DNA of 64,000 bases, from positions 27,415,168-27,479,167 of the forward strand of contig NC_135726.1 in the NCBI RefSeq assembly GCF_964656455.1, written 5' to 3'. The position numbers and the translations under genes are program-made. Positions 36,765 to 49,179 of the stretch are shown here, in pieces. The notes beneath the pieces were generated by a model, which was not told the origin of the DNA, made no database searches, and worked only from the letters and a program-made list of their open reading frames with translations. The DNA comes from Halichoerus grypus (taxonomy: Eukaryota > Chordata > Mammalia > Carnivora > Phocidae). Position 1 is the first letter of the stretch. Each line of letters starts with the position of its first letter.

Positions 36765-37275
36765 TTAAATATGAAGTGTAGAGAATATAACAAAAACCAA
36801 TGAACCCATTATCAGATTTAATAAATATTAAAATGCTGTCATATTTTCTTATAAAATGTTAAAAGATACTCCTAACTAATTTTCTTCCTTTTCTCCTTAG
36901 AGATAACCACTGTCCTGAAATTGGTGTGTATGAGTCATTCAATGTTTTTCTGTTTTTAAAAAAATTACATAAATATCATAAATAATATATTCCATGGTTT
37001 TATGTGTTTCAAAATGTTAAATAAATGGTATCATGCCATATAAATCCTTTTGCAACTGGCATTTCCCATTTAGCATTAGGTTTTTGAGATTTATCCAGGG
37101 AGATACAGTTCATTCATTTGAACTGAGATATAGAATCTATTGTACAACTAAGCCAGTTATTTATCCCTTCCCTTACCAAAGATGCCAAGATTGTTTTCAC
37201 TTGTTTTGGTATTACAAATAGTGTCATAGTAAACATCCTTATGTATTTCTCCTTGTGCACATGGACAAGAGTTTC
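36765..37275 (-). mobile_element. LINE-1 (L1ME-like) 3' UTR, antisense
   Basis: TGCAACTGGCATTTCCCATTTAGC, GTTTTTGAGATTTATCC, then AATAGTGTCATAGTAAACATCC and TGTGCACATGGACAAGAG follow the antisense L1M order. Confidence 0.7.
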
Positions 37276-37277
37276 TC

Positions 37278-37430
37278 CAAAGCAGTGACTCTCAAGCTTG
37301 GGCATGCATCAAAATCACCTCGATTGCTTGTTAAAACACAAATTCCTGGCTCTGGCACTGTATTCCCTCCACCATTATACAGAACCTGCTAAGTCCAGGC
37401 TTCCATAGCTAAGAGCTCCAGATCCATGCC
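37278..37430 (+). mobile_element. MER5A-like fragment
   Basis: CAGTGACTCTCAAGCTTGGG, CATCAAAATCACCTCGATTG, GCTTGTTAAAACACAAATTCC match the first half of MER5A; the second half is degenerate. Confidence 0.75.
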
Positions 37431-37814
37431 ATTTTTGTCATGATTTGTATTAGCCAAATATATCTCCACATGTTGCCTTTTTGTCCATCTAATTGAGATA
37501 AATGTACAATGTATCATCTAACTCAGGACTCTTCTGAGTCTGAAAGGGAGCATTATAATTATAACATGACACCCTACTCATCACCCAATTTTGGATCAAA
37601 GCCTCTTGTGACTGCCTCTGACTGGGAAAATATGATTAGGAAAATTTGTAATTTAACAGATCTGCACCTAACAGTGAAGCAGTCTGGGAAATGTGGCTTT
37701 GTGGATTCTAGTTTAGGAAGGTACGCTTACTATGTTTAGAAATATCAAGATTAGCCAAAATCCTTCAAAAATTTTTGAACAGACCTACTTAACAATGATT
37801 ACGTTGTAATTATT

Positions 37815-37815
37815 T

Positions 37816-37880
<65 letters not shown>
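37815..37880. repeat. (TTTC)n microsatellite
   Basis: About 16 uninterrupted TTTC units. No SINE body is attached on either side, unlike the tract at 34546. Confidence 0.95.
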
Positions 37881-38226
37881 TTTTTTTAATCTGTCTTATT
37901 CCACTGGCTAGGATCATCAGAAGAGTGTTGAACAGCTGTGGTAAAACCAATCCATTTTTCTCTTCTTTGTCTTAGAAGAAATGCTTCTAAAGTTGTGTTA
38001 TTAATTATGATGTTTTCTGTAGTGTTTTAAAATATGCTTTGTCAAGTTTAAGAAATTTCCTTTTGTTTCTGATTTTCTGAGGGTTTTTCTTTTTATAATA
38101 ACTATCTGTTAAATTTAACAATGCTTTTTTATACATAGTAAGGTAATTAATGTTTTTTTCTCCTTTAGGCTACAAATGTGTTAAAATACATGAAAAGATT
38201 TTCTAATATTAAACAAGCCTTGAATT

Positions 38227-38417
38227 TTTTTTTTAAAGATTTTATTTATTTATTTGACAGAGAGATAGCAAGAGCAGAGAACAAGCAGGGGGAGAGGGAG
38301 AGGGAGAAGCAGGCTTCCCATGGAGCAGGGAGCCTGATGTGGGGCTCAATCCCAGGACCTGGGACCATGACCTGAGCCAAAGGCAGGCGCTTAATGACTG
38401 AGCCACCCAGGCGCCCC
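38227..38417 (-). mobile_element. Carnivore SINE, full length, minus strand
   Basis: 16-bp flanking repeats AAACAAGCCTTGAATT (38211-38226) and AAACCAGCCTTGAATT (38418-38433) differ at one position. The body ends CCACCCAGGCGCCCC. Confidence 0.94.
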
Positions 38418-38952
38418 AAACCAGCCTTGAATTCTAGGGATAAATTCTACTTCATAGTTATATCTATGTGTGTCTGTCTCTGTGTGTTTATATATAAAGT
38501 ATGAATAATTGGTTTTTGTGTACTAATACATTCTTTAGGATTTTTGCAAATATGTTCATGAATGGGCTGGGTTACAGATTTCCTTTCTAATACTGTATTT
38601 TTTCAGTTTTGGTGTCATGTTATGCTATCCTCATTAAAATGGGTTGGGAACATTTCTATGTTTCTTGTATTCTCTGGAAAATTTTAACATAATAATCATT
38701 GAAAGTTTGACTGTGATCCCCTATAAAGCCATTTGGCTTGGTGTGATTTTTTTTGGGGGGGAGTATAGATTTTTAATTATCAGTTCCAATTCCTTAATTA
38801 ATATAGATCTATTCAACTTTTGATTTTCTATGAGTCTGTTTTGGTAAGTTATCTTTTTCTAGAGAACAATTCAAATTTTGTTATGTTCCCAGATCTACTG
38901 GCATCAAGCTACTCAACCTATTTTCTTATGATTTTTAAAAATGTCTATTGTA

Positions 38953-39150
38953 GGGGCGCCTGGGTGGCTCAGTCGTTAAGTGTCTGCCTTCGGCTCAGGT
39001 CATGGTCCTGGGGTCCTGGGATCAAGCCCCGCATCGGGCTTCCTGCTCGGTGGGAGGCCTGCTTCTCCCTCTCCCACTCCCCCTGCTTGTGTTCCCTCTC
39101 TTGCTGTGTCTCTTGCTGTCAAATAAATAAAATAAAATCTTTAAAAAAAA
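38953..39150 (+). mobile_element. Carnivore SINE, full length (left of a tandem pair)
   Basis: GGGGCGCCTGGGTGGCTCAG through AATAAAATCTTT and an A-tail, directly followed by a second SINE after only GTCTA. Confidence 0.94.
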
Positions 39151-39155
39151 GTCTA

Positions 39156-39367
39156 GGGCGCCTGGGTGGCTCAGTTGGCTAAGCAACTGCCTTCGGCTCA
39201 GGTCATGATCCTGGAGTCCCGGGATCGAGTCCCGCATCGGGCTCCCTGCTCAGCGAGGAGCCTGCTTCTCCCTCTGACCCTCCCCCCTCTCATGTACTCT
39301 CTCTCATTCTCGCTCTCTCAAATAAATAAATAAATCTTAAAAAAAAAAAATAAAAAAATAAAAAAAA
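39156..39367 (+). mobile_element. Carnivore SINE, full length (right of a tandem pair)
   Basis: Same orientation as its left neighbour. Subtype differs in sequence (GTTGGCTAAGCAACTGCC, CGAGGAGCC). Its tail ends at AAAAGTCTACTG, repeating the target GTCTA that stands between the two copies. Confidence 0.94.
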
Positions 39368-40620
39368 GTCTACTGTATTTGTGCCCCCCTTTACTTTCAT
39401 ATCTGTTTTATTTATGTCTTCGTGTTTTCCCCTATGATTAGTCTTAATCACAAAATAGTTCATTTATTTTTTTCTTTTCAAAAATCAAGTTTAAGGTTTG
39501 TTTCTATTGTTTCTTTGTTTCCCATTTCATTAATTTCTGCTTTTATATTTATTTTTTTCATTCTACCAACTTCCTCCTCATCTCTTGAGTCATTACTTTT
39601 TAATTGTTCCTGTTTTATAATTTGTTTATTTAGCTGTGTCCCACACATTTTGAAATATACTCTTTTCTTTGTGAATCAGTTTTAAATATTTTATAATTTT
39701 CATTGTGAGTTCTTCTTTTACTCATAAATTATTTAGGAGTAGAATTTGCAAATATATGAAATATTTTTAGATTTTTGTTGTTGTTGTTGTTGTTGTTACT
39801 GATTTCTAAACTTACTACATTTTGAGTAGATATTGTGGTCTGTGTGATATTTTCCTTGGTGGTTTTTGAGATTTGCCTTTGTCCTAATATGTGGACAGCT
39901 TTTATAAATATTCCATTTTTATGTTAAAAAGAATGTAAATTTTCTAATTGTTGCATGTGTTATTTTATGTAATTATTGTCATTAAAGTAAGTCTGTTAAT
40001 TGTGTCATCATATCATTTACAGCCTCAACGTTTTTTGTCTTTTGATTACAGACGCACATTAAAAAATCAATCATGATTGTAGATCTTTTCCTTTATCATT
40101 ATAACTCTGTTTTCCCTGTATATTTTGAAGCTATGTTGTTAGGTTTATACAAGTTCAGAATTATTTTGTCTTTTAGTGATTTAATTTTTTATTTTTATGT
40201 ATCTCTAGTAATACTGTGTTTCTTCATACATTATTTTTTGTTTGATATTAATATAAATATCTTTTTGTTAGCGTTTGCCTGGTATGTTTTCCCATCATTT
40301 ATTTTTAACTTTTCTGTGTCCTTATGGTTTAGTTGTGGCTCTTAGAGTCAACAGATAACTGGATTTTATTTTTAAATCCAACCTGAATCTCACATGTCCA
40401 ATATTGAAATTCCTTCTTGTTTTAATATCCATGAAATGTGACATTATTGTTAATATTGTTGATGTTGGTGTTTTACCAGTTTCTTACCTCTTCGTTGCTT
40501 CTTTTAGTCCATTCTTTCTTTTTAGGTTCAATTTCCTTTTTTCCTAAAGTACACCCTTAAATAATTCTTTCAGCAAGGGTATCTGAATGACTTGCTGTCT
40601 CCCAGGAGAATTTTCTCTAC

Positions 40621-41625
40621 TCAGTGTTCTGGGCAGATAACAACTTAACTGCTTTGCTGAGCTGGTGGGTAGAGTTTTCTCAGTTCTGTTGCCACAGTCA
40701 AAGCAGTCCTTAAAGGGTTTTGGCTTTATGTGGAAGCCCAGCTTCCACCTTTCTCCTGCTTCTTACCTGAAGCTGTATTTCCTGCCTCTGTGCCTTACAA
40801 CTTCCAGGCTCTAGGACCCATTTTTAGATTTAATACCACTTCTTCATAATGTCTCCTGCTGCTCTGGCTTTATATTCCCGCCGTATTCCTGTCACCTGGG
40901 GGAAGTCTCACTTTCTTTTAAGCTTGGCTATGTGTGTTTTTTTTTTTTTACTAATATTTTACCCAGAAATTCTGTGTGTTTGGAATAAGAAACAATTTTA
41001 TTTCTATTTAGAGCACCGTGATCATAGGAATTGAATCCTAAAGTTCTTTTCCAAACATGTATGTTTTTATCTCTAATATGATTTTCAGTTATACTGTATC
41101 TTTGGCCATATTTAGGAAATTAAATAGTTGGACACTTATTTTTTAACTATTTTCTCCATGTTGCAAGTGAAACACCTTTTGAACGTGCAGGTATTGACAC
41201 ATTTTTGCTGACGGCCTAGAATTTTTCCTACCCCCCCCCCCCATTTGGCCCTCTCTTTCATACGTTTCCATTACGTTCTTACTACATGAATGGTTTTTAA
41301 ATCATCAGCTCCTCACATTGAAAAGTGATATGGTGAACATAGAGTTAAATGACTGACTGTGGCCCCCAAATATCTCCCTTTAAATATCTCCCTTGTGTTT
41401 TAATAGAGGACTGGGAAATACAAAGAATGAGTAGATTTTGGCATTGAAGAAGGCTATTGTGAGAGATATTTTGGGGGCCAGTAATCCAATATTCTCTTCT
41501 GGTGCCCATAGACCACATGACCTCACAAACTGTTATCTTTGCTATTTCTATTTAAACATATCTCATCCTCTAAAGAGCTCAGTGTCAACTCTCATAGACT
41601 TTGATGTAAATAAACACTGAGAAGT
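40621..41625. other. Intergenic sequence with poly-C run and short tandem duplication
   Basis: A 12-C run lies at 41231-41242. The unit AAATATCTCCCTT is duplicated in tandem at about 41370-41395. No gene is seen; the first part may still belong to the antisense L1. Confidence 0.4.
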
Positions 41626-41879
41626 GGGGCAGGACCAAGAAAGCAACATAGGAGGCTCCTAAACATCTTTCTTCTCATAGATGCACCTAATGTACAGCTA
41701 CACATGGAACAGTTCCCTCTGAGAGAAATCCAGAATATAGTTGAATGACTTCACACATCAGATAACTAAGAAAATACCTACATCAAAATGAGTAGGAAAG
41801 GCCAAGACACACTCTCATCATAAACCTCACCCTGGCATAGTGCCATATAATTGGGTGGGACACTTAACTCCCAGCTTCT

Positions 41880-42715
41880 CCCTCAGAAGCACAGGGTTTG
41901 AATTGCACATCTAGTGCCCCAGCTTTTAAGGCTCCCACTCAAGGGATGGGCCCCCCAAACACCTAGCTCTGAAAGCCAATAGGGCTTGCATTCACAAGAC
42001 TCATAGGACTATGGAATACAAAGGAGTACTTTTTAACAGGTGGGTGAATACTTATTGTGGCTGCCCCCACGGTCTCAGCAAATATGGAGTAGGCAAAAAT
42101 GCTCATCTTCCTATCTTTCCTTTGGAAGAGGATTGACAGCATACCTTACCATCTGCTGCCTGAGGTTCTAGCTTCTAATTTGCACACATAGAAGGGTTAG
42201 CTGCTGCAATCTTCCAGAGAGCCTGGGGGGAGTTGGTGGGCACTTTCATTGCCTTCTGCCTCAAATCACTTCAATGATAAAATCAGGTCACCAACATCTC
42301 TTTTGAAGGAGCTTGTACACATGCCTGTCACTCCAGCTTTTGCAGGTGTAGCCTGAGAGTTGGACCCCTGAATTACCTGGCTCTGATAGCTAATGGGGCT
42401 TGCATTTATGAATCCCATGGGACTGTAGTGAAGAAGCAGTTTTTAAGTGAGTACAGGGGCACCCCTTCATGACTGTACACCTAGGCTCAGTTTAGAGGGA
42501 GCAGACAAAAATGCCCATCTCCCAGATTCTCCCTGGAGGGGTTTAACTACATACTTTCCCAGCTGCTGCCTGAAGGTCTGGCTTCTAATCAGCCTGCATT
42601 TATGTGCCAATTGTGATCCTCCCCTTTGGGACACTGACAGGTCTTGGCACACCCTCAGCTACTGGAGCCAGCAAGAATAAAGACAGTAGCTTGAAAATTC
42701 ACAAAAGTTCTAGAG
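41880..42715 (+). promoter_or_regulatory. Two tandem L1 5'-UTR units of about 415 bp
   Basis: TAGCTCTGAAAGCCAATAGG (41962) and TGGCTCTGATAGCTAATGGG (42378) are about 416 bp apart. ATCTGCTGCCTGAGGTTC (about 42150) and AGCTGCTGCCTGAAGGTC (about 42562) keep nearly the same spacing. L1 5' UTRs carry the internal pol II promoter, and monomer repetition is known from other L1 families. Confidence 0.65.
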
Positions 42716-44469
42716 ACAAACAGGAGCTCAGGCCAGGCTGATTGACAATATTCATCTTCTACACAAGACCAGTCTGTCAAGACCAGGAGAGGTGACTGTT
42801 TTATCTAATGTGCAGAAACCAACACAGAGAGTTAAGGAAAATGAAGAAAAAGGGGGGATATGTTACAAACAACATAACAAGATAAATCTCCAGAAACCAA
42901 TTTTAATAAAAAGGAGATAAGTGATTTACCTGGTAGAGAGTCCAAATAGCAGTCATAAAGATGCTTACTGAGGACAGGAAAGCAATGGATGAGCAAAGAG
43001 AATTTCAACAAAGAGATAGAAAATATTAAAAAGTACCAAACAGAAATCATATTGCTGAAGAGTACAATAACTGAACTGAAAATTCAACAGAGGAGTTCAA
43101 CAGACTAGACAAGTGGAAGAAAAGATTAGTGAATTTTAAGACAGAGCAGTCAAATTTATCCAATAAGGGGAGCAAAAGAAAAAAAAAAGTGAGGATAGCT
43201 TAAGGTACGTATGGGACACCATGAAACAGACCAATATATGCATTATAGGAGTCCCAAAAGGAGGAGAGAGAAAGAAAGGAGTAGAAAGCTTATTTAAAGA
43301 AATAAAGTCTGAAAACTTTCCTAACCTGGGAAGAGAAAAAAACATCCAGATTCCAGGAAGCACAAATAATACCAAATAAGATGAACCTAAAGACACCCAC
43401 ATTCAATACATATTATAATTAAATTGTCAAAAGTTAAAGACAGAGAATCTTATAAGTAGAATGATAAAAGCAACATACAGGGGAGCTCCCATAAAACTAT
43501 CAGCAGAATTTTTCAGCTGAAACTTTGCATGCCAGAAGGGAGTAGGGTGATATATTCAAAGTGCTGAAAGAACTACCAATCAAGAATATTCTGCCTGGCA
43601 AAATTGTTCTTCAGAATTTAAGGAGAGATAAAGAATTTAAGGAGAGAGTTTTCCAGACAAAAGCTGAAAGAGATCATTACCACTAGACCAGCTTTATAAG
43701 AAATGTTGAAGAGAGTTCTTCAAGCTGAAATGAAGTATTCTATATGAAAATATAAAACTCGCTGGTAAAGGTAAATATATAGTTAAATTTGGAATAAGCT
43801 AATATTGCAATGGTGATGGATAAATCACTTATAACTTTAGTTTAAAAGTTAAAAGACAAAAGTGTTAAAAATAATATAACTACAATAATTTGTTAATGGA
43901 CACACAGTATAAAAAGATGTACATTGTGACATCAAGAACATAAAATGTGGGGGTGTATAAAAATGTAACGTTTTATGTGCATTTGAAATTAAATGCTTAT
44001 TTAAGTTATCAGCTTAAAATAGACTGTTGTAACTATGTTTTATGTAAGCCTCTTGATAACCACAAAGTAAAGACTTATAGTAAATACACAAAATCAAGAG
44101 AAAGGAATCAAAACATACCACTACAGAAAGTGGTCAAATCACAACAGAAGAGAGCAAGAAAGGAAGAAAGGGACAAAGGAACTACAAAACAAAACAAAAC
44201 AAAACAAAAAAACCCAGAAAATAATTATTAAATGGCAGTAATGTCTACATCTATCAATAATTACTTAAATATAACTGGACTGGATTCTCCAATCAAAATA
44301 CATAGAGTAGCTGAATGGATAAAAAAAGAAGACAACTCTATTCTGCCTACAAGAGACTCACTTTAGCCTTAAAGAAATACATAGACTGAAAGTGAGGGGA
44401 TGGAAAAAGATATTACATGCAAATGGAGGCCAGTGAAAGCAGGAGTGGCTATCCATACATCAGAGAAGA

Positions 44470-44578
44470 TTTTTTTAAAAATTTATTTATTTGACAGAGA
44501 AAGAGAAGAGTGGCAGGCAGAGGGAGAGGGACCTGAGCCAAAGGCAGACGCTTCACCAACTGAGCCACTCAGGCACCC
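44470..44578 (-). mobile_element. Carnivore SINE, internally deleted, minus strand
   Basis: The tail complement and the 5' head (GACCTGAGCCAAAGGCAGACG…GAGCCACTCAGGCACCC) are joined with the middle missing. It lies inside the L1. Confidence 0.85.
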
Positions 44579-44748
44579 AGAGAGGATGGGTTTTAAGCCA
44601 AAAACTGTAACAAGAGACAAGATGATTATACAATGATAAAGGGGCCATTTCAACAAGAGTATATAATAATTGTAAATATTTATGCACTCAACATGTACAA
44701 AGCAAATGCTAACAGATCTGAAAGAAGAAATATATAGAATAGTAGGGA

Positions 44749-44968
44749 GGGCACCTGGGTGGCTCAGTCAGTTAAGCAGCCAACTCTTGATTTCTGCCTC
44801 AGGTCATAATCTCAGGTCCTAGGATTGAGCCCTGAGTCAGGCTCCATGTTCAGCAGGGAGATTGAGATTCTCTCTCTCCCTCTCCCTCTGCCCCTTTCCC
44901 CTCCCCCCACAGTGTGCACACTCTCCCTCTCTCTCTCTCTCTCTCTCAAATAAATAAATCTTTAAGAA
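44749..44968 (+). mobile_element. Carnivore SINE (left of a tandem pair)
   Basis: The direct repeat AATAGTAGGGAG at 44738-44749 and 44969-44980 flanks it. The CT-rich part is expanded to a (CT)n run at about 44925-44947. Confidence 0.93.
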
Positions 44969-44980
44969 AATAGTAGGGAG

Positions 44981-45198
44981 GGGCACCTGGGTGGCTCAGA
45001 TGGTTAAGCGTCTGCCTTCGGCTCAGGTCATGATCCCAGGGTCCTGGGATCGAGCCCCGCATCGGGCTCCCTGCTCAGTGGGGGGCCTGTTTCTCCCCTT
45101 CCCTCTACTTCTCCCCCTGCTCATATTGTCTCTCTCTCTCTCTGTATCTCTGTATCTCGAATGAATAAATAAAAAAAAAAAAACTTAAAAAAAAAAAG
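44981..45198 (+). mobile_element. Carnivore SINE (right of a tandem pair)
   Basis: Near-consensus head and GATCGAGCCCCGCATCGGGC. It starts directly at the end of the AATAGTAGGGAG repeat of its neighbour and is followed by AATAATAGGGAAC, a diverged third copy of the same target. Confidence 0.93.
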
Positions 45199-47187
45199 AA
45201 AATAATAGGGAACTTCAGTACCCCATTCTCAACAATGGATAGGTCATTCAGACAGAAAATCAATAAGGAAACATTTGACTTAAAATATGCATTAGACCAG
45301 ATGGATCTAATGGACAAATATAGAACATTCTATCCAACAGCAACAGAATACACATTCTTCTCAAGTGCACATGGAATATTCTCCAGGAGAGCTCATATGT
45401 TAGGCCACAAAATAGGTCTTAATAAATTTAAGAAGACCGAAATCATATCAAGCATCTTTTCTGACCACAATGTCAGGAGACTAGAAATCAATTACAAGAA
45501 GAAAATTGGAAAATCTACAAATACATGGACATTAAACAACATGTTGCTGGACATTGGGTTAAAGAAGAGATCAAAAGGGAAATTTAAAAAATATCTTGAG
45601 ACAAATGAAAATGGAAACACAACATGCCAACATTTATGCAGTACTGCAGAAGCCATCCTGAGTGAAGTTTATAGTAATAAATGCCAACATGAAGAAAAAA
45701 AATCTCCAATAAGCAATCTAATTTTCCACCTCAGTGAACTAGAAAAAGAACAGACTAAGCCCAAATTAGTAAAAGAAAGGAGATAACAAAGAACAGAGAG
45801 GAAATAAATGAAACAGACTAAAAAGACAATAGGAAAGATCAGTGAAACTAAGAGCTGGTTTTTAGGAAAAATAAAATTGACAAACCTTTAGGTAGACTAA
45901 GAAAAAAAGAAAGAAGACTCAAATAAGTAAAATGAGAAATGAAAGAGGAGACATTACAACTGATAACACAGAAATACTAAAAACCGTAAGAAACTACTAT
46001 GAACAATTATATGCCAACAAATTAGATAACCCAGGAGAAACGAATACATTCCTAGAAACATAAAACTTACCAAGACTGAATCATGATGAAATAGAAAATC
46101 TGAACACCAATTACTAGTAAGGACATTTAATTCGTAATCAAAATTTTTCAACAAAGAAAAGCCTAGGACCAAATGCCTTCATTGGTAAATTCTACCAAAC
46201 ATTTAAAGAATAATTAATACCAATCCTTCTCAAACTCTTACAAAAAAAAAAGAGGTGGGAACACTTCCAAATTTGTATTACAAGGCCAGCATTAATCTGG
46301 TACCAAAGACAGACATGGACACTACAAGAAAGAAAACTACAGGCCATTATCCCTGATAAACACAGATGTAAAAATCCTCAACAAAATATTTGCAAACCAA
46401 ATTCAACAGTACATTAAAAAGATCATACACCAAGATAAAATGATATTTACCCCAGTGATGCAAAGATGGTTCAACATATGTAGATCAATAAATTAGGTAT
46501 ACCAAATTAACAAAACGAAGGATAAAAATCATATGATCTTCTCAATAGATGCAGAAAAAGCATTTGACAAAATTCAACATTTGTTTATGATAAAAACTCT
46601 CACAGGTTGGGTATAGAAGTAACATACCTCAACATAATAAGACCATAGATGACAAGGCCACAGCTAACATTATACTCAGTGGTGAAAAGCTGAAAGCCTT
46701 TCTTCTAAGATCAGAAACAAGACAAGGATGCTCACTCTTGCCACTTTTATTATTTTATTTTGTAGTACTAGAGGTCCTAGCCAAAGCAATTAGGCAAGAA
46801 AAGGAAATAAAAGGCATCCAAATAGGGAAGGAAGAAATAAAAAATGTCTCTGTTTGCAGATGGTATGTTATTATATGTAGAAAACCTAAATACTTTACCA
46901 CAAAACTGTTAGAACTAATAAATGAATTCAGTAAAGTTGTAGGATACAGAATCAATATACAAAAATGAGTTGTGTTTTTATACACTAACAATGAACTATT
47001 GGAAAGAGACATAAGCTAGAAAGAATAAGGCAAAACCTTCCTGGTATCACTTATATGTGAAATTTTTTAAAAAGTCAAACTCATAGAAACAGGGCAGAGT
47101 GGTAGTTAGAAAAACTAGAGATTGGGAAGATTTAGGGGATGCTGGTAAAAGGGTACAAACTTTCAGTTATAAGATGAATAGGGTCTT

Positions 47188-47378
47188 GGGCACCTGGGTG
47201 GCTCAGTCAGTTAAGCAGCTGCCTTTGGCTCAAGTCATGGTGTCAGGGTCTTGGGATGGAGCCCCTGTCAGACTCCCTGCTCAGCAGGGTGTCTGCTTCT
47301 CCCTCTTCCTTCTTCCTCTGTCCCTCCTCCCATTCGTGTACTCTCTCTCTCTCTCAAATAAATAAAATTAAAAAAAAA
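47188..47378 (+). mobile_element. Carnivore SINE in L1 3' UTR
   Basis: AAGATGAATAGGGTCTTGGG is repeated exactly at 47171-47190 and 47378-47397, a target duplication of up to 20 bp. The element carries many differences from the consensus in its middle. Confidence 0.94.
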
Positions 47379-47639
47379 AGATGAATAGGGTCTTGGGATC
47401 TAATGCATAACATAGTGACTATAGTTGATAGTATATAATTGAAATTTGCTAAGAAAATAGAACCTCAATGTTCTCACCAGAAAAGGGAAAAAAAAGTAAA
47501 TATATGAGGTGATAGATGTAATTAACTTTATGGTGGGAATTCTTTCATGTATACATGTATCAAATCATCACATTGTACACTCTAAATATATTACAATTTT
47601 ATTTGTCAACTATACCTCAGTAAAGGGGAAAAAAAGAAA

Positions 47640-48010
47640 GTTGTGTCAGGAATTATTACCTGGGGAAAAAAAAAGAAGGTATGAGAGAAATAACACCCTC
47701 AGGAGACACATCAACCAAAGGGACAGAGCCTTGTTTAATGCCCTCAGGGAGAGACAATTCTCTGAGGTTCCAGTGACCTCAATAACACACTCTTTCCTTG
47801 CTTTTCTCTTTTTCTTGTCTCATGCTACCTGATCCTTCACTCCTGTTCCCTTGGATCATCCCTCAATAAATGCCCTGCACCCAAATCCTGGTCTAAGGCT
47901 TTGCTACGGGGACCCCAGTCTAAGACATGTCTCTCCTGCAATTTTATACTGCTTATATGCAGGTGTGGTTTTGTCAGTGATGTGCTTGCAGGCATCCAGA
48001 GACAATGTAC
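47640..48010 (+). mobile_element. Possible old LTR fragment, family not assigned
   Basis: TCCCTCAATAAATGCCCTGC, ACCCAAATCCTGGTCTAAGG, then GGGGACCCCAGTCTAAGAC resemble the polyadenylation-signal end of an LTR. I cannot assign it with confidence. Confidence 0.4.
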
Positions 48011-49170
48011 AGTATTCTTTTTAAACTCTATAATTGGTATTATACTATTAAAAAAGAACAACTCAAAATGGAAATAATCATCTTCCTAAAAGGAAAGCTT
48101 CTCTCTTCTTCTGATCTTTTTCTCCATTCTTCTCAAAACAAACCAAAATAAAAACCACAAAAAACCCCCCTCAAACTAAAACAAACACCACTCATCATCA
48201 AAACACCCTATTTCCACAAAAATATCTTAAACACATAACTCAAGACATAGCATCACAAAATAGTGAAAATTGTAGTCCAGATGTAGAATAGTATCTGGGC
48301 CATCTTTCACCATAGCATGAACATGAAACCTATTTCAAAGAGAATGAAAAAGGAAGTTTGTGAAAGGTTACGTAAAAGTATGTGGGGGGTCTGTCATACT
48401 TGTGCATCTAAATCTAAGGGGAAATTAAGTAATTCTGTAGCTACACACAGTCATCACTAGGAGTTCATCATGTGAAAGAATGAAGATGTTCAAGGAAAAC
48501 CTTTAGGCTGATGTCAGAAAATGTTCCTAGATGCGTAAATGTCAAATTCAGCTACCAGTCCTTACAAATTAAGCAGCTTGTTGAAAAGTCAACAGTCAGA
48601 AGCTGCACCCAGGCTCAGATGTTGAAATCAGTATGTCCTGCTGGTCAAGCTGTGACACAGCCAAAGCTATGGCCTAGCTTCTTCACTTAATTCTCAACGA
48701 GTCCTTTCTTTCCTCTGGAGTGGCATGGCATTTAAATTCCAGCTCCTTTATATACACTTGTGTAGACTGTAAACCATTAGGAATCTCAGGGAAGATGAGG
48801 GTGAGAAATCTACCTAGTTCAGTCTGTGCCATTATATTTAGAGCATTAGGGAATGTGTCCTAGTGAAGTCAGCAGAGGGCAACCAGATTCCTTGGGATAA
48901 TAATTGACAGATAAGGAATAACAGGTAGTAGATGTTAGGAGTTTTAGAACAGTTTGTAGAGAACTTTATTTGTAAATGCTACCGGTGGTGCTGCTAATGA
49001 TAATAAAGAAGTAAGGAGCTGATGTTAATAAATGGGTAAAAAGTCATTTCAAATTAGCACATTTGTCATTTAGAAACAATATTTGTGTAACGATGATTCA
49101 GTTCCAACTTGTAGGGGAAAATACTGTTAACAGTTAATTGTGTATCTTTTCAGAAGCTTTTAATGAATAT
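48011..49170. other. Intergenic sequence, no gene seen
   Basis: No exon or clear repeat. A-rich segment at 48130-48190 with repeated CAAAACAA-type words. Confidence 0.45.
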
Positions 49171-49179
49171 GTAAGTACA

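Larger units (their letters stand above)
37900..40620 (-). mobile_element. LINE-1, antisense, internal coding region
   Basis: Antisense reverse-transcriptase sequence spans about 37930-38930 (GTTTTCTGTAGTGTTTTA, AATTCCTTAATTAATATAG), then endonuclease sequence about 39370-40400 (ATTGTGGTCTGTGTGATA, GTATATTTTGAAGCTATGTTG, TAGTTGTGGCTCTTAGAG). The order is correct for one minus-strand L1. Three SINEs interrupt it and no intact frame remains. Confidence 0.75.
41628..47635 (+). mobile_element. LINE-1, nearly complete but inactive, plus strand
   Basis: The 5' UTR begins about 41628 and includes CAGCTACACATGGAACAGTTCCC and two tandem units. ORF1-type sequence follows at about 42900-43700 and ORF2 from about 44230. 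The open frame at 45235-45786 encodes part of the endonuclease-to-RT region (with YRTFYPTATEYTFFSSAHG). RT sequence lies at about 46380-46960 (with the frame around AEKAFDK-like coding at 46550). An L1MA-like 3' UTR runs from about 47010 to the A-rich end at about 47635. SINEs are inserted at five or fewer points. Many stops make it non-functional. Confidence 0.85.

Noticed and set aside
37815..37880. Regular repeats that might suggest an array such as CRISPR
   Set aside because: This is a pure tetranucleotide microsatellite without spacers, in vertebrate DNA.
45235..45786. A 183-codon open frame that could be called a gene
   Set aside because: It is a surviving piece of L1 ORF2 (endonuclease to RT linker) inside a decayed L1, with broken frames on both sides.
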